Positions 15,842 to 25,563 are shown, counted from the stretch's first letter. The stretch: DNA of 64,000 nucleotides from Betaproteobacteria bacterium HGW-Betaproteobacteria-3 (GCA_002842205.1 PHCI01000018.1:1-64000); one strand, 5' to 3'. The notes: generated by a model not told the origin, from the sequence alone. Program-made: numbers and translations.

Positions 15842-18800
15842 TCAGATCTGGGTTGTGGCGGGTGCTTCACCATCAAGCCAGTCAATCTTGTTCATCTTGC
15901 GCACCACGACGAACTCATCGCGGTTGGTGCCGATGGTTCCGTAGTAGTTGAAGCCGTAGCTGAACTGCGCGTAACCGCCGATCATGTGCGTGGGCTTGGT
16001 CACGATGCGGGTCACCGAGTTGTGGATGCCGCCGCGGGTTCCGGTGATTTCGGACCCGGGGGTGTTGATGATCTTTTCCTGGGCGTGGTACATCATCACC
16101 ATGCCCGGGTTGACCCGCTGGCTCACCACGGCGCGCGCTGCAATCGCACCGTTGGTGTTGAACAGCTCCACCCAGTCGTTGTCCACAATCCCGGCACGTT
16201 TGGCGTCATCCTCGCTGAGCCAGATCACCGGGCCGCCGCGATTCAGCGTGAGCATCATCAGGTTGTCCGTGTACGTGGAGTGAATGCCCCACTTCTGGTG
16301 TGGCGTGATGAAGTTGAGCGAGATCTCCTTGTGACCATTGGGCTTGCGATCGATCATGTCGCCCACGGTCTTGAGGTCCACCGGCGGGCGGTAACTCGAC
16401 AGGCCTTCCCCGAACGCCAGCATCCAGGGGTGGTCCAGATAGAAGTGCTGACGCCCGGTCAGCGTGCGCCATGGGATCAGCTCGTGCACGTTGGTGTACC
16501 CGGCGTTGTAGGACACCTTTTCGCTTTCCAGACCACTCCAGGTCGGCGAGCTGATGATCTTGCGGGGTTGGGCCTGGATGTCGCGAAAGCGGATTTTTTC
16601 GTCTTCGCGGTGCAAGGCGAGGTGGGCGTGCTCACGGCCCGTGATCTTGCTCAGGGCCTCCCAGGCCTTGACCGCCACATGCCCGTTGGTTTCGGGTGCC
16701 AGCTGAAGCACCACTTCGCAGGCGTCGATGTCGGTGTTGATATTGGCCATGCCCTGCGTCACGCCCTCGGCCCGGACCGTACCGTTGAGCTCCTTCAGCT
16801 GACCGACCTCGGTCTGCGTGTTCCAGCCAATGCCTTTGCCACCGTTGCCGGCTTTTTCCATCAGCGGGCCCAGGGCCGTGAAGCGCTTGTAGACGTTGGG
16901 GTAGTCGCGTTCGATCACCTGGATCTGTGGCGCCGTCTTGCCGGGGATCAGCTCGCACTCACCCTTCTTCCACTCCTTGACATCAAACGGTTGCGCCAGT
17001 TCAGCCGGCGTGTCGTGCATCAGGGGGGTCAGGACAAGTTCTTTTTCCACCCCCAGATGACCTACACAGACCTCGCTGTAGGCCTTGGCAAAGCCCTTGT
17101 AGATCTCCCAGTCGCTGCGGCTTTGCCAGGCCGGGTCCACTGCCGTGGAAAGCGGATGGATGAACGGATGCATGTCACTGGTGTTGAGATCGTTTTTCTC
17201 GTACCAGGTGGCGGTGGGCAACACGATGTCGGAGTAAAGGCAGGTGGTGCTCATGCGGAAGTCCAGCGTGACCAGCAGGTCCAGCTTGCCCTCGGGGGCA
17301 TGGTCATGCCATTGCACTTCGCGGGGCTTGGCTTCCTCTGCCCCCAGGTCCTTGCCCTGCACGCCATGGGTCGTGCCAAGCAGATGCTTGAGGAAATATT
17401 CGTGGCCCTTGCCGCTGGACCCCAGCAGGTTGGAGCGCCACACAAACAGGTTGCGCGGCCAGTTGTCCGGGTGGTCCGGGTCTTCGCAGCTCATTTTGAG
17501 GCTACCGTCCTTGAGCGACCGGACGGCGTAGTCCTTCGGGTCAAGCCCCTGGGCCTGTGCATCACGCACCACCTGCATCGGATTGGTCTGCAGCTGCGGC
17601 GCGCTGGGCAGCCACCCCATGCGCTCTGCGCGCACGTTGTAGTCGATCAGACTGCCACCAAAGGCCGCCTTGTCGGCCAGCGGCGACAGGATTTCGTCCA
17701 CCCCCAGTTTTTCATAGCGCCACTGGTCGGTATGGGCGTAGAAGAAGCTGGTGCTGTTCATCTGCCGCGGCGGTCGCGCCCAGTCCAGCGCAAAGGCCAG
17801 TGCCGTCCAGCCGGTCTGCGGCCGCAACTTTTCCTGGCCCACGTAGTGGGCCCAGCCGCCCCCGCTCTGGCCAATGCAACCGCACATCATCAGCATGTTG
17901 ATGATGCCGCGATAGTTCATGTCGCTGTGGTACCAGTGGTTCATGGCCGCGCCAATGATCACCATGGACTTGCCCTGGGTCTTGTTGGCGTTGTCGGCGA
18001 ACTGCCGCGCCACGGCGATCACCTGGTCGCGCTTGACCCCCGTGATCTTCTCCTGCCATGCCGGGGTGTAGGGCGTGTCGTCGTCGTAGCTGGCGGCCGC
18101 ATTTTCATCGGGCAGTCCGCGGGCCACGCCGTAATTGGCCACCGTCAGGTCGAACACGGTGGCGACCAGCGCGTAGCGTTCGTCGCCGGCCTTGCCCAGC
18201 TTGATGCGACGCACCGGAACCTTGCGCACCAGAATGTCGCCCGGCGCTTCTTCCTGCTTGTTGGCACTGAAGTTGGGCGTGTCGATTCCGCCGAAATAGG
18301 GAAACCCCACGTCACCCACGGTGTAGCCGGGCTCGTCACCCTCCATCAGGCTGAGCTTGAGCTTGACCGTGCTGTCGTTGCGCGCCTCACGGTCCTCCAG
18401 ATTCCATTTGCCGACATCTGCCCGACCTTCGGCGCCCCAACGGAAACCGATCGAGCCATTGGGCAGGACGATCTTGTCGTTTTCATCCAGCGCCACCGTC
18501 TTCCACTCGGGGTTGTTGGCCTGCCCGAGCTTGCCATTGAAATCGCTGGCGCGCAGGTAGCGGCCCGGCACCAGCATCTTGCGCCCATCGGGCAGGGTGC
18601 GCTCTTCGAGCTGCACCAGATTCGGCATGTCGGTATAGCGACGCACGTAGTTGTCAAAGTAGCTGCTGCGCCCGTTCACCCCTTCGCCGAAATAGAACTC
18701 CTTGAGGATCACATGGCCCATCGCCATCGCCACGGCCGCGTCGGTGCCCTGTTTGGGGTGCATCCACAGATCGGCCAGCTTGCTGATCTCGGCATAGTCG

Positions 18801-19648
18801 GGCGTGATCGCCACGGTTTTGGCGCCCTTGTAGCGCACCTCGGTGAAGAAGTGGGCGTCGGGTGTGCGCGTCTGGGGAACGTTGGAACCCCAGGCGATGA
18901 TGAAGGTGGAGTTGTACCAGTCAGCGGATTCGGGCACGTCGGTCTGTTCGCCCCACACCTGGGGGCTGGCGGGCGGCAGGTCGCAATACCAGTCGTAGAA
19001 ACTCATGCAGACGCCACCGATCAGCGACAGGTAGCGGCTGCCCGCGGCGTAACTGACCATCGACATGGCCGGGATCGGGGAGAACCCGATCACGCGGTCG
19101 GGGCCATACTTTTTGGCGGTGTAGACATTGGCGCTGGCAATGAGCTGGTTGACCTCGTCCCAGGTGCTGCGCACAAAACCGCCCAGACCGCGCTGCTTCT
19201 GCCATTCGCGCCGGGCCTCGGTGTTCTCCACCAGACTGGCCCAGGCGTCGACCGGACTCCTGGCCACGGCCAGCGCCGCGCGCCAGTGCTGCAGCAACCG
19301 CCCGCGCACCATCGGGTACTTCACCCGGTTGGCGCTGTACAGGTACCAGGAATACGAGGCCCCGCGGGCGCAGCCGCGCGGCTCGTGGTTGGGCAAGTCA
19401 GGCCGGGTGCGCGGATAGTCCGTCTGCTGGGTTTCCCACGTGACGATGCCCCCCTTGACGTAAATCTTCCACGAACACGACCCCGTGCAGTTCACGCCAT
19501 GGGTGCTGCGCACGATCTTGTCGTGCGCCCAGCGGTCGCGGTAAGCGTCTTCCCAGGTACGGTCTTCGCCCGTGGTGACCCCGTGGTCGCCTGAAAATGG
19601 CTCCTTCGGATTGGAAAAATGGTTCAGGCGGTCAAGAAAATGGCTCAT
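15842..19648 (-). CDS. narG: Respiratory nitrate reductase alpha subunit (molybdenum catalytic subunit)
   Basis: A 1268-residue enzyme that reduces nitrate to nitrite in the cytoplasm with a bis-MGD molybdenum centre. The N-terminus carries the FS0 cluster motif HGVNCTGSCSW (His50, Cys54, Cys58). Other conserved blocks are SWYLYSANRVKYPMVRG, YCDLPPASPQVWGEQTDVPESADWYNS (region of the Mo-ligand Asp), and VLPTATWYEKNDLNTSDMHPF. Length is close to the E. coli enzyme (about 1247). No Tat signal is present, as expected for NarG. It is followed by narHJI and preceded by two nitrate transporter genes. Molybdenum-cofactor genes are not in this window. Confidence 0.96.
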   Translation of the reverse strand: MSHFLDRLNHFSNPKEPFSGDHGVTTGEDRTWEDAYRDRWAHDKIVRSTHGVNCTGSCSWKIYVKGGIVTWETQQTDYPRTRPDLPNHEPRGCARGASYSWYLYSANRVKYPMVRGRLLQHWRAALAVARSPVDAWASLVENTEARREWQKQRGLGGFVRSTWDEVNQLIASANVYTAKKYGPDRVIGFSPIPAMSMVSYAAGSRYLSLIGGVCMSFYDWYCDLPPASPQVWGEQTDVPESADWYNSTFIIAWGSNVPQTRTPDAHFFTEVRYKGAKTVAITPDYAEISKLADLWMHPKQGTDAAVAMAMGHVILKEFYFGEGVNGRSSYFDNYVRRYTDMPNLVQLEERTLPDGRKMLVPGRYLRASDFNGKLGQANNPEWKTVALDENDKIVLPNGSIGFRWGAEGRADVGKWNLEDREARNDSTVKLKLSLMEGDEPGYTVGDVGFPYFGGIDTPNFSANKQEEAPGDILVRKVPVRRIKLGKAGDERYALVATVFDLTVANYGVARGLPDENAAASYDDDTPYTPAWQEKITGVKRDQVIAVARQFADNANKTQGKSMVIIGAAMNHWYHSDMNYRGIINMLMMCGCIGQSGGGWAHYVGQEKLRPQTGWTALAFALDWARPPRQMNSTSFFYAHTDQWRYEKLGVDEILSPLADKAAFGGSLIDYNVRAERMGWLPSAPQLQTNPMQVVRDAQAQGLDPKDYAVRSLKDGSLKMSCEDPDHPDNWPRNLFVWRSNLLGSSGKGHEYFLKHLLGTTHGVQGKDLGAEEAKPREVQWHDHAPEGKLDLLVTLDFRMSTTCLYSDIVLPTATWYEKNDLNTSDMHPFIHPLSTAVDPAWQSRSDWEIYKGFAKAYSEVCVGHLGVEKELVLTPLMHDTPAELAQPFDVKEWKKGECELIPGKTAPQIQVIERDYPNVYKRFTALGPLMEKAGNGGKGIGWNTQTEVGQLKELNGTVRAEGVTQGMANINTDIDACEVVLQLAPETNGHVAVKAWEALSKITGREHAHLALHREDEKIRFRDIQAQPRKIISSPTWSGLESEKVSYNAGYTNVHELIPWRTLTGRQHFYLDHPWMLAFGEGLSSYRPPVDLKTVGDMIDRKPNGHKEISLNFITPHQKWGIHSTYTDNLMMLTLNRGGPVIWLSEDDAKRAGIVDNDWVELFNTNGAIAARAVVSQRVNPGMVMMYHAQEKIINTPGSEITGTRGGIHNSVTRIVTKPTHMIGGYAQFSYGFNYYGTIGTNRDEFVVVRKMNKIDWLDGEAPATTQI

Positions 19649-19682
19649 GGAGATCTCCGGTAACGGTGCGGTTCGTGGTGCG

Positions 19683-21338
19683 TCAGGGGTTCTTGATTTC
19701 GGCGCCGCGACGCAGGTAGAACCACCAGTTGAGAATCAGACACAGGGCATAGAAGATGGCAAACCCGTACATCGCCACTTCCGGCGTTCCGGCCTTGATC
19801 TGCTGGCCGATCACCACCGGCGCAATGAACGCGCCGTAGGCGGCAACGGCCGAAGTCCAGCCCAGCACGGGGCCGGCTTGCTGCCGGTCAAAGATCACGC
19901 CGATGGTGCGAAAGGTCGAGCCGTTGCCAATGCCGCTGGCCGCAAACAACACCACAAAGAGCACCATGAAAGCCAGGAAATACTGCTCGGGAGCAGCCGA
20001 CTTGTAGGCCAGGAACATGACATACCCCACGGCCGCGGACGCAAGGACCATGACGGCGGAGATGCACTGCGTCACGATGGAGCCACCGGTCTTGTCCGAA
20101 ATCCAGCCCCCCACCGGGCGGATCAGTGCCCCGACAAAGGGCCCGATCCAGGCGTACGTCAAGGCGGACGGTGCGTTCGGATTTTTCAGCGTATGGGTCA
20201 TGACGCCCGCCGCGTCAGGCACGTGCTGGAAGCCGAAGATCACGGTAATGGCCAGCGGCAACGCCATCGAAAATCCGATAAAGGAGCCGAAGGTGACGAT
20301 GTAGAGCACCGTGAGCGACCAGGTGTGCTTGTCCTTGAAGATCGCAAACTGCTTCTTCACACCTTCCTTCATCTCGCCGAACGCAGCCAGACGCATCACG
20401 GCGAGTGCCAGCACGATGTCCAGCGGGATCGCCACCCACATGTTCAGCAGCCCAAGGCCGGTGGGCTTGGGCAGGTAGAGCCAGAGCATGAACATCGTCG
20501 GCACGAAAGCGAGCGTGTACAGGTAGGTGATCTTGGCGAAGGCCACGATGGGGTGGCCGGTGTTGGGTGACACCGTCTTGAGGTTGTTCATGCCGAACCA
20601 GCACAGGGCGCCCAGCGGCACCAGCGAGAACACCCAGGCAAAGCCGGCGTTCTGGATCCAGGTCGGGGTGCCCGCCGCGATCTTGCCGAAGATCCAGCCA
20701 CTGTCTTTCGCCAGCGTCATGGACTCACCGCCGAGGGCGCCGAGCAGTGGCAAGGTCATCACCAGCGGGATCACAACCTGCATCGTGGTCACGCCAAAAT
20801 TGCCGAGCCCGGCGTTGAGCCCCAGCGCAGTGCCCTGCAGCCGCTTGGGGAAGAACGTGCTGATGTTGGACATCGAGCTGGCAAAGTTGCCGCCGCCCAC
20901 ACCCGACCACAGCGCCATCAGCTGGAAGACCCACAGCGGCCATTCCGGATGCTGCAGGGCAATGCCGGTGCCAATGGCGGGCGCCAGCAGCATCGAGGTG
21001 GTCAGAAAGATGGTGTTGCGCCCCCCGGCCAGTCGGATCAGGAACGACGCCGGAATGCGCATGGTCGCGCCGGCCAGTCCGGCAATGGCGGTCAGCGTGA
21101 ACAGTTGCGCCTGGGTAAAGGGGAAACCCAGGTTGAGCATCTGCACCGTGATGATGCCCCACATGCCCCAGACCGCGAAGCCACACAGCAATGCCGGCAC
21201 GGAGATCCACAGATTGCGGTAGGCGATCTTCTTGCCCGTGGTTTCCCAGAAACTTTCGTCTTCCGGGCGCCAGTCGGCGATGTCTGCGCCCTGGCGCGCG
21301 GCGGGAGTCGTTTCCCTCAGGGAGGAACTTGTGTTCAT
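19683..21338 (-). CDS. narK2: NarK2-type nitrate/nitrite transporter (major facilitator family)
   Basis: A 551-residue protein with about twelve membrane segments. It carries the nitrate signature GLGNFGVTTMQ and GNGSTFRTIGVIF, plus GGWISDKTGG in the cytosolic loop. The extra N-terminal 45 residues and a long central loop fit the NarK2 group, generally nitrate/nitrite antiporters. The ATG at 21338 is chosen as the first Met after the narK1 stop; longer reading would run through narK1. With the neighbouring narK1 it forms the pair often seen, sometimes fused, in denitrifiers. Confidence 0.9.
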   Translation of the reverse strand: MNTSSSLRETTPAARQGADIADWRPEDESFWETTGKKIAYRNLWISVPALLCGFAVWGMWGIITVQMLNLGFPFTQAQLFTLTAIAGLAGATMRIPASFLIRLAGGRNTIFLTTSMLLAPAIGTGIALQHPEWPLWVFQLMALWSGVGGGNFASSMSNISTFFPKRLQGTALGLNAGLGNFGVTTMQVVIPLVMTLPLLGALGGESMTLAKDSGWIFGKIAAGTPTWIQNAGFAWVFSLVPLGALCWFGMNNLKTVSPNTGHPIVAFAKITYLYTLAFVPTMFMLWLYLPKPTGLGLLNMWVAIPLDIVLALAVMRLAAFGEMKEGVKKQFAIFKDKHTWSLTVLYIVTFGSFIGFSMALPLAITVIFGFQHVPDAAGVMTHTLKNPNAPSALTYAWIGPFVGALIRPVGGWISDKTGGSIVTQCISAVMVLASAAVGYVMFLAYKSAAPEQYFLAFMVLFVVLFAASGIGNGSTFRTIGVIFDRQQAGPVLGWTSAVAAYGAFIAPVVIGQQIKAGTPEVAMYGFAIFYALCLILNWWFYLRRGAEIKNP

Positions 21339-21364
21339 GATGATCCTTGTTGGGTTGGGCGGGC

Positions 21365-22633
21365 TCAGCCCTTGAAACTGAAACCTTTGGCGTTTTCGCC
21401 CATGATGGCGGTGCGCCGTACCTCGGTCCAATACATCCAGATCAGCGAGACCCAGACCACGCCGTACATCAGCATGAAGGCGCTGGAGCGGATGCCGGTG
21501 AGATCCATCAAAGCGCCGAACATGATCGGCAGCACGAAGCCCCCCAAGCCACCGGCCAGACCCACGATGCCGCTGATGGTCCCGATGTTGCCGCCGTAGT
21601 CGTCGCTGATGTACTTGAAGACGCTGGCCTTGCCAAAGGCCCACGCAATGCCCAGCGTGAACATCAGGGCGGTGAACGCGTAGACGTTCAGGCCAATGTG
21701 AAAGGTCGTTGGCCCGTTGGTCGTCAGGATGGTGAAGTCGGTTTGCGGGTAGGACAGCAGAAACAGGCAGATCCAGCTCACCCACATGACCCACCACGTC
21801 ACGCTGTGCGCGCCGTATTTGTCAGACAACACCCCGCCGAACGCACGCAACACGCCACCGGGCAGAGAAAAACACGCGGCCAGCAACGCGGCGATCCGGA
21901 TATCGAGCCCGTACTCGCCCACGTAGTACTGCACCATCCAGAGCGACAGCGCCACATAGCCGCCGAACACAATGCTGTAGTACTGGCAATACTTGATGAC
22001 CTTGGGGTCTTTCAATGCCTTGAGCTGGTCGGTGAACTTCACATGGCTGGGCACGAGGTGGTCCGGGTCGCTGTAGCTGAACAGCCAGAACAGCACCAGG
22101 GTGCCCAGCATGATGGCCGCATAGACCTTGGGAACCATCGTCCAGCCAAATGCCACGACCAGCACCGGCGCAATGAACTTGTTGACCGCCGCCCCCGAGT
22201 TGCCGGCGCCAAAGACGCCCATGGCCATCCCCTGGCGTTTTTTCGGAAACCAGCGCGCCACGTAAGGTGTGCCGACCGAGAAAGAACCGCCCGCCAGACC
22301 CAGCACCAGTCCGATCACCAGAAAGTGCCAGTACGCGGTGGCATAGGCCATGAGCCAGATCGCCGGAACAGTGACCGCCAACAGGATGGTCATCACGATG
22401 CGCCCCCCGTATTTGTCGGTCCAGATGCCCAGCGGCACACGGATCAGCGAGCCGCTAAGCACCGGCATGGCGGTGAGCAACCCGAACTCGGTGGCATTGA
22501 GCCCCAGTGTTTTCCTGAGCGGCACGCCGATCACGGCGAACATCATCCACACCATGAAGCACACGGTGAACGCCAATGTGCTGACGATCAGCACCGACCA
22601 CGCCTTTTTGGGGTTTTTCAGTTCATTGCCCAT
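21365..22633 (-). CDS. narK1: NarK1-type nitrate transporter (major facilitator family)
   Basis: A 422-residue twelve-segment transporter. It has MGNELKNPKKAWSVLIVSTLAF at the start, the cytosolic motif GIWTDKYGGR, the nitrate signature GVFGAGNSGAAVNKF and the second signature GNIGTISGIVGLAGGLGG. NarK1 types usually carry out nitrate/proton symport and start nitrate import, while NarK2 exchanges nitrate for nitrite. GGAG precedes the ATG at 22633. It is the first gene after the FNR-type site at 22784, so it probably heads the narK1K2GHJI transcript. Confidence 0.9.
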   Translation of the reverse strand: MGNELKNPKKAWSVLIVSTLAFTVCFMVWMMFAVIGVPLRKTLGLNATEFGLLTAMPVLSGSLIRVPLGIWTDKYGGRIVMTILLAVTVPAIWLMAYATAYWHFLVIGLVLGLAGGSFSVGTPYVARWFPKKRQGMAMGVFGAGNSGAAVNKFIAPVLVVAFGWTMVPKVYAAIMLGTLVLFWLFSYSDPDHLVPSHVKFTDQLKALKDPKVIKYCQYYSIVFGGYVALSLWMVQYYVGEYGLDIRIAALLAACFSLPGGVLRAFGGVLSDKYGAHSVTWWVMWVSWICLFLLSYPQTDFTILTTNGPTTFHIGLNVYAFTALMFTLGIAWAFGKASVFKYISDDYGGNIGTISGIVGLAGGLGGFVLPIMFGALMDLTGIRSSAFMLMYGVVWVSLIWMYWTEVRRTAIMGENAKGFSFKG

Positions 22634-22718
22634 GTTTCTTTCTCCAGAGACATGGCATGACTGTCCGATGTTCAGCAGGCGGTGAACATCCCCCGTTGGA
22701 ACGGATTGCCGGTTCAAA

Positions 22719-22750
22719 AGAACGATGGCGCCCTGAGACGCCATCGTTCT
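22719..22750 (-). terminator. Perfect 12-bp hairpin between narL and narK1
   Basis: AGAACGATGGCG (22719-22730) and CGCCATCGTTCT (22739-22750) are perfect inverted repeats around an 8-base loop. On the minus strand the stem is followed by a short T run (TTTG). It lies 44 bases past the narL stop and 86 bases before narK1. It may end narXL transcripts, or sit at the 5' end of a nar transcript started from the FNR-type promoter and stabilise or attenuate it. Confidence 0.65.
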
Positions 22751-22783
22751 GAAGGACTAGGGAGGGCCCAGAATGGTTCGGCT

Positions 22784-22797
22784 TTGATCCAGATCAA
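22784..22797 (-). promoter_or_regulatory. Perfect FNR/Anr-type binding site upstream of narK1
   Basis: TTGAT-CCAG-ATCAA matches the FNR/Anr/Dnr consensus half-sites exactly. It overlaps the narL stop codon and is centred about 157 bases before the narK1 start. A class II arrangement would place the transcript start near 22749. This supports oxygen-sensitive activation of narK1K2GHJI and perhaps the genes that follow. Confidence 0.8.
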
Positions 22798-23528
22798 CCC
22801 AGGCTGCAGCCCGTCGCGTATACAGCGGCTTGCACGCGCGAAGTCAGCTGCAGCTTTCGCAGAATGTGCTGCACGTGGATTTTCACCGTGGTTTCGGCAA
22901 TATGAAGCTCCCGCGCGATCATCTTGTTGCTGTTGCCGTGCGCAATCAGGGCCAGGATTTCTCGCTCGCGCGCGGAGAGCAGTGCAATGCCCTCGCTTTT
23001 ACCGGATGCCGCCAGCCCGGGGGCTGCTCCGTCGGGGGTACCGCCTTCACCGCCTTGCACGCCCGGTGCCACCGGCGCGGCGACGCCCTCGGCACGGAAC
23101 ACCGCGACCAGTTTCGACATCATCTCCGGACTGACCACCGATTCCCCCTCCATCACCTTGACGATGTACTCGGCCAGGTGGTCCAGTTCCACGGTTTTCA
23201 AAAGGTAGCCATCAGCCCCTGCCCTCAGGGCCTTCGCGAGATCGTTTTCGTTTTCGCTGACCGTCAGCATCAGGACGCGCACACCCGCGACAGCGTCCTT
23301 CAGTGTGGCGATGCCTTCCACGCCCAGCACGCCGGGCAAATGGTTGTCCAGCAGGATCAGGTCGGGCGGTGAACGCTCTGCACACCGCAAGGCCTCGCCA
23401 ATATCGCCCGCCTCGGCCACCACCTCGAAGCGCACATCCTGTGACAGCAGGGCAATCAGTCCGCGCCGAAACAGGGTGTGGTCGTCCACCACCAGCAATC
23501 GGACGGGATTCGTGGGTTTCTCGCTCAA
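22794..23528 (-). CDS. narL: NarL-type nitrate/nitrite response regulator
   Basis: A 244-residue regulator. An N-terminal receiver domain shows VDDHTLFRRGL, the phospho-acceptor Asp in LILLDNHLPG and the Lys in GYLLKT. A C-terminal LuxR-type helix-turn-helix follows (LSAREREILALIAHGNSNKMIARELHI and what comes after). The linker is long and rich in Gly and Ala. The start is TTG at 23528, overlapping the narX stop, with AGGAG seven bases upstream; coupling to narX is likely. It is expected to control nar genes in response to nitrate signalled by NarX. Confidence 0.92.
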   Translation of the reverse strand: MSEKPTNPVRLLVVDDHTLFRRGLIALLSQDVRFEVVAEAGDIGEALRCAERSPPDLILLDNHLPGVLGVEGIATLKDAVAGVRVLMLTVSENENDLAKALRAGADGYLLKTVELDHLAEYIVKVMEGESVVSPEMMSKLVAVFRAEGVAAPVAPGVQGGEGGTPDGAAPGLAASGKSEGIALLSAREREILALIAHGNSNKMIARELHIAETTVKIHVQHILRKLQLTSRVQAAVYATGCSLG

Positions 23529-25477
23529 GCCCGCACTCCTTCGGGTTCATCCGGATTGCCGCGATACGGCACCTCATCATGTTCATGCGGACGACCTGCC
23601 GCCACCGTCCCCGCCACAGGATGGGGCGGCAGTGTCAGCATGACCGTTGTGCCCTCCCCGGCGGTGGACACCACTTCGACCACCGCACCGATGCGGCTGG
23701 CCCGTTCGCGCATGATTTTCATGCCGACATGCGACTGTCCATGGTTGCGGGTGGCATCAAACCCCTGCCCGTTGTCCCGGACCAGGAAGCGCCAGGCAGC
23801 GCCCTTGGACACCTCCAGCAAGACCCGGGAGGCGCCCGCATGTTTGCGGACATTGGACAACGCCTCCTGCACCACGTGCAACACCTGGACCTGAACATCG
23901 GCCGGCAATGGGAGGCCTTCGCCACTGACCTGGATTTCCGTTGGCAATCCGGTCTGGTGCTGAAATTTCTGCAGCGTTTCCTGCAGGGCCTGTTCGATGT
24001 CGCCGGTGTTGGTGCGCGTGCGGAAATGCACCAGCAGCTCCCGGACATCGCCAATGCTTTCGCGCAATCCCACATCCAGCTCATCCAGCGCCTTCTGGAT
24101 TTTTTCGGACTGGCCCCGCTCTACCGCAGTGCGCAGGAGTTGAAGCTGGATCTTGAGGAATGCCAGCGACTGCGCAATCGAATCGTGCAGTTCACGCGCC
24201 AGCAGGGCGCGTTCGTCGCCCACCGCGGCCTCCCGCTCCAGCGCCGCCGCCCGCAACCCTTCCAGCGCACTGGCCAGATGACTGGCCAGCGCATCGAGCA
24301 ACTCCGTCTCTTCAACACTCAGTTGCACGGGAGCGCGAAAGAAAAGGTCAAATTCACCGAGTAGCCGCTGCTGGAGCCGGATCGGAACACTGACCACGGT
24401 CTCAAACCCTACTTTCGCACAGTGGCGCACCGGGGCCTCTTCATGGCTCAGGATGGGGATGACCCGCGTTCGTGCGTCCGGGTGCAGGCTGCCGCAGGCG
24501 CAGGCCCCCGCCAGCAGACTGCGTTCTTCCTCCATCATCTCCGGCGGAAAGCGGTCGGATGCCAGCATCAGGTAGCGGTGGTTCGCTTCATCCGCCCACC
24601 GGACCGCAGCGGCGTCGGCTTTCATCACCGTCCGTACCCGCTGCGCAAACCCGCGCGCCAGATCGTCGATGGTGCTGGCCTGGCCCAAAAAGGCGCTGAC
24701 CCCGTACAAAGCCTCCAGCCGCGCGCGCTGGGCATCGATCCGCCGTGTTTTCGCCTCCACCTGGGCTTCGAGGTCGCCATACAGGGACTGCAGGGTCGAG
24801 GCCATGCGATTGAACCCGGCCGCCACTTGCCCGAACTCGTCCCCGGTGTCCACCTCGATCCGGGTTGCAAACTCGCCCGCCTCCACCTTGCGCAGGCCCT
24901 GGCGCAGCGACCCCAGCGGATTGATCACGTACATGTAGCCGGTGTAGAGCATCACCACCGCACCACCGATTGCCAGCGCCATCATCAGGAACTGAAACAG
25001 ATTCAGGATGGCGGTCAGCCGTGACAACTGCTGTTCGATGGCCAGCACCAGGCTGTCGATGGCATCGACAAAATTGCCCGCCGCCTGGATCGATGCCACG
25101 GGCTCGGGCGCCGCCTCGTCCAGCAGGGTCTGCCGGTGTTTCTCCCACAAGGCCTCGACCACTGAAAACCGCGCGTGGACCTGGACGTCCCAGGGCACGA
25201 ACAACGGGCGATTTGAATCCCCCGACCGCAGCAACGCCAGGCTGCCGTCAAACTGGCGCACAAAACCCCGGACGTCCTCGCGTGCCACGTCGGCCTGCAC
25301 CGCACTGGCCATCCGCCAGGTCTGCATGCGCATGCGCCCGGCCTCGTTGACGGCCGCCGCGCCGCCCTCCAGCTGCCAGGTGACCCAAAGCGTCAGTCCA
25401 ATGGACGCGATGGCCACGACCAGCAAGGCGGTGCCGATGCGGATCAACTTGGTGGAAAGGGATGCCGTCCGGAACAT
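23525..25477 (-). CDS. narX: NarX-type nitrate/nitrite sensor histidine kinase
   Basis: A 650-residue inner-membrane kinase. Two membrane segments (about 13-32 and 160-180) flank a periplasmic sensor that contains the P-box AAVNEAGRMRMQTWRMA (41-57), the nitrate-binding element of NarX/NarQ. HAMP, GAF-like and HisKA_3 parts follow, with the phospho-acceptor His in LLARELHDSIAQS, an N-box in VLHVVQEALSNVRKHAGA and the G-box RDNGQGFD. It phosphorylates NarL, encoded immediately downstream with overlapping codons. The gene is divergent from purU. Confidence 0.93.
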   Translation of the reverse strand: MFRTASLSTKLIRIGTALLVVAIASIGLTLWVTWQLEGGAAAVNEAGRMRMQTWRMASAVQADVAREDVRGFVRQFDGSLALLRSGDSNRPLFVPWDVQVHARFSVVEALWEKHRQTLLDEAAPEPVASIQAAGNFVDAIDSLVLAIEQQLSRLTAILNLFQFLMMALAIGGAVVMLYTGYMYVINPLGSLRQGLRKVEAGEFATRIEVDTGDEFGQVAAGFNRMASTLQSLYGDLEAQVEAKTRRIDAQRARLEALYGVSAFLGQASTIDDLARGFAQRVRTVMKADAAAVRWADEANHRYLMLASDRFPPEMMEEERSLLAGACACGSLHPDARTRVIPILSHEEAPVRHCAKVGFETVVSVPIRLQQRLLGEFDLFFRAPVQLSVEETELLDALASHLASALEGLRAAALEREAAVGDERALLARELHDSIAQSLAFLKIQLQLLRTAVERGQSEKIQKALDELDVGLRESIGDVRELLVHFRTRTNTGDIEQALQETLQKFQHQTGLPTEIQVSGEGLPLPADVQVQVLHVVQEALSNVRKHAGASRVLLEVSKGAAWRFLVRDNGQGFDATRNHGQSHVGMKIMRERASRIGAVVEVVSTAGEGTTVMLTLPPHPVAGTVAAGRPHEHDEVPYRGNPDEPEGVRA

Positions 25478-25563
25478 CCGGCAAGGTTAACCGGTTGCGT
25501 TCGGCCAGGCCAGAACCGACCCAGCGGCCGCGCTGGCGCCCATCCTGCGACAATTCAGCCCGT

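Noticed and set aside
13393-15951. 852-codon plus-strand frame opposite narI, narJ and narH
   Set aside because: It is a shadow frame; the minus-strand genes carry clear cysteine and haem motifs.
15683-19594. 1303-codon open frame on the plus strand opposite narG
   Set aside because: It is the shadow of a very GC-rich gene; narG on the other strand is unmistakable and the plus-strand product resembles no protein.
21339-21797. Upstream extension of the narK2 frame into narK1
   Set aside because: The extra residues have shadow-like composition and overlap a confident gene; family length fits the ATG at 21338.
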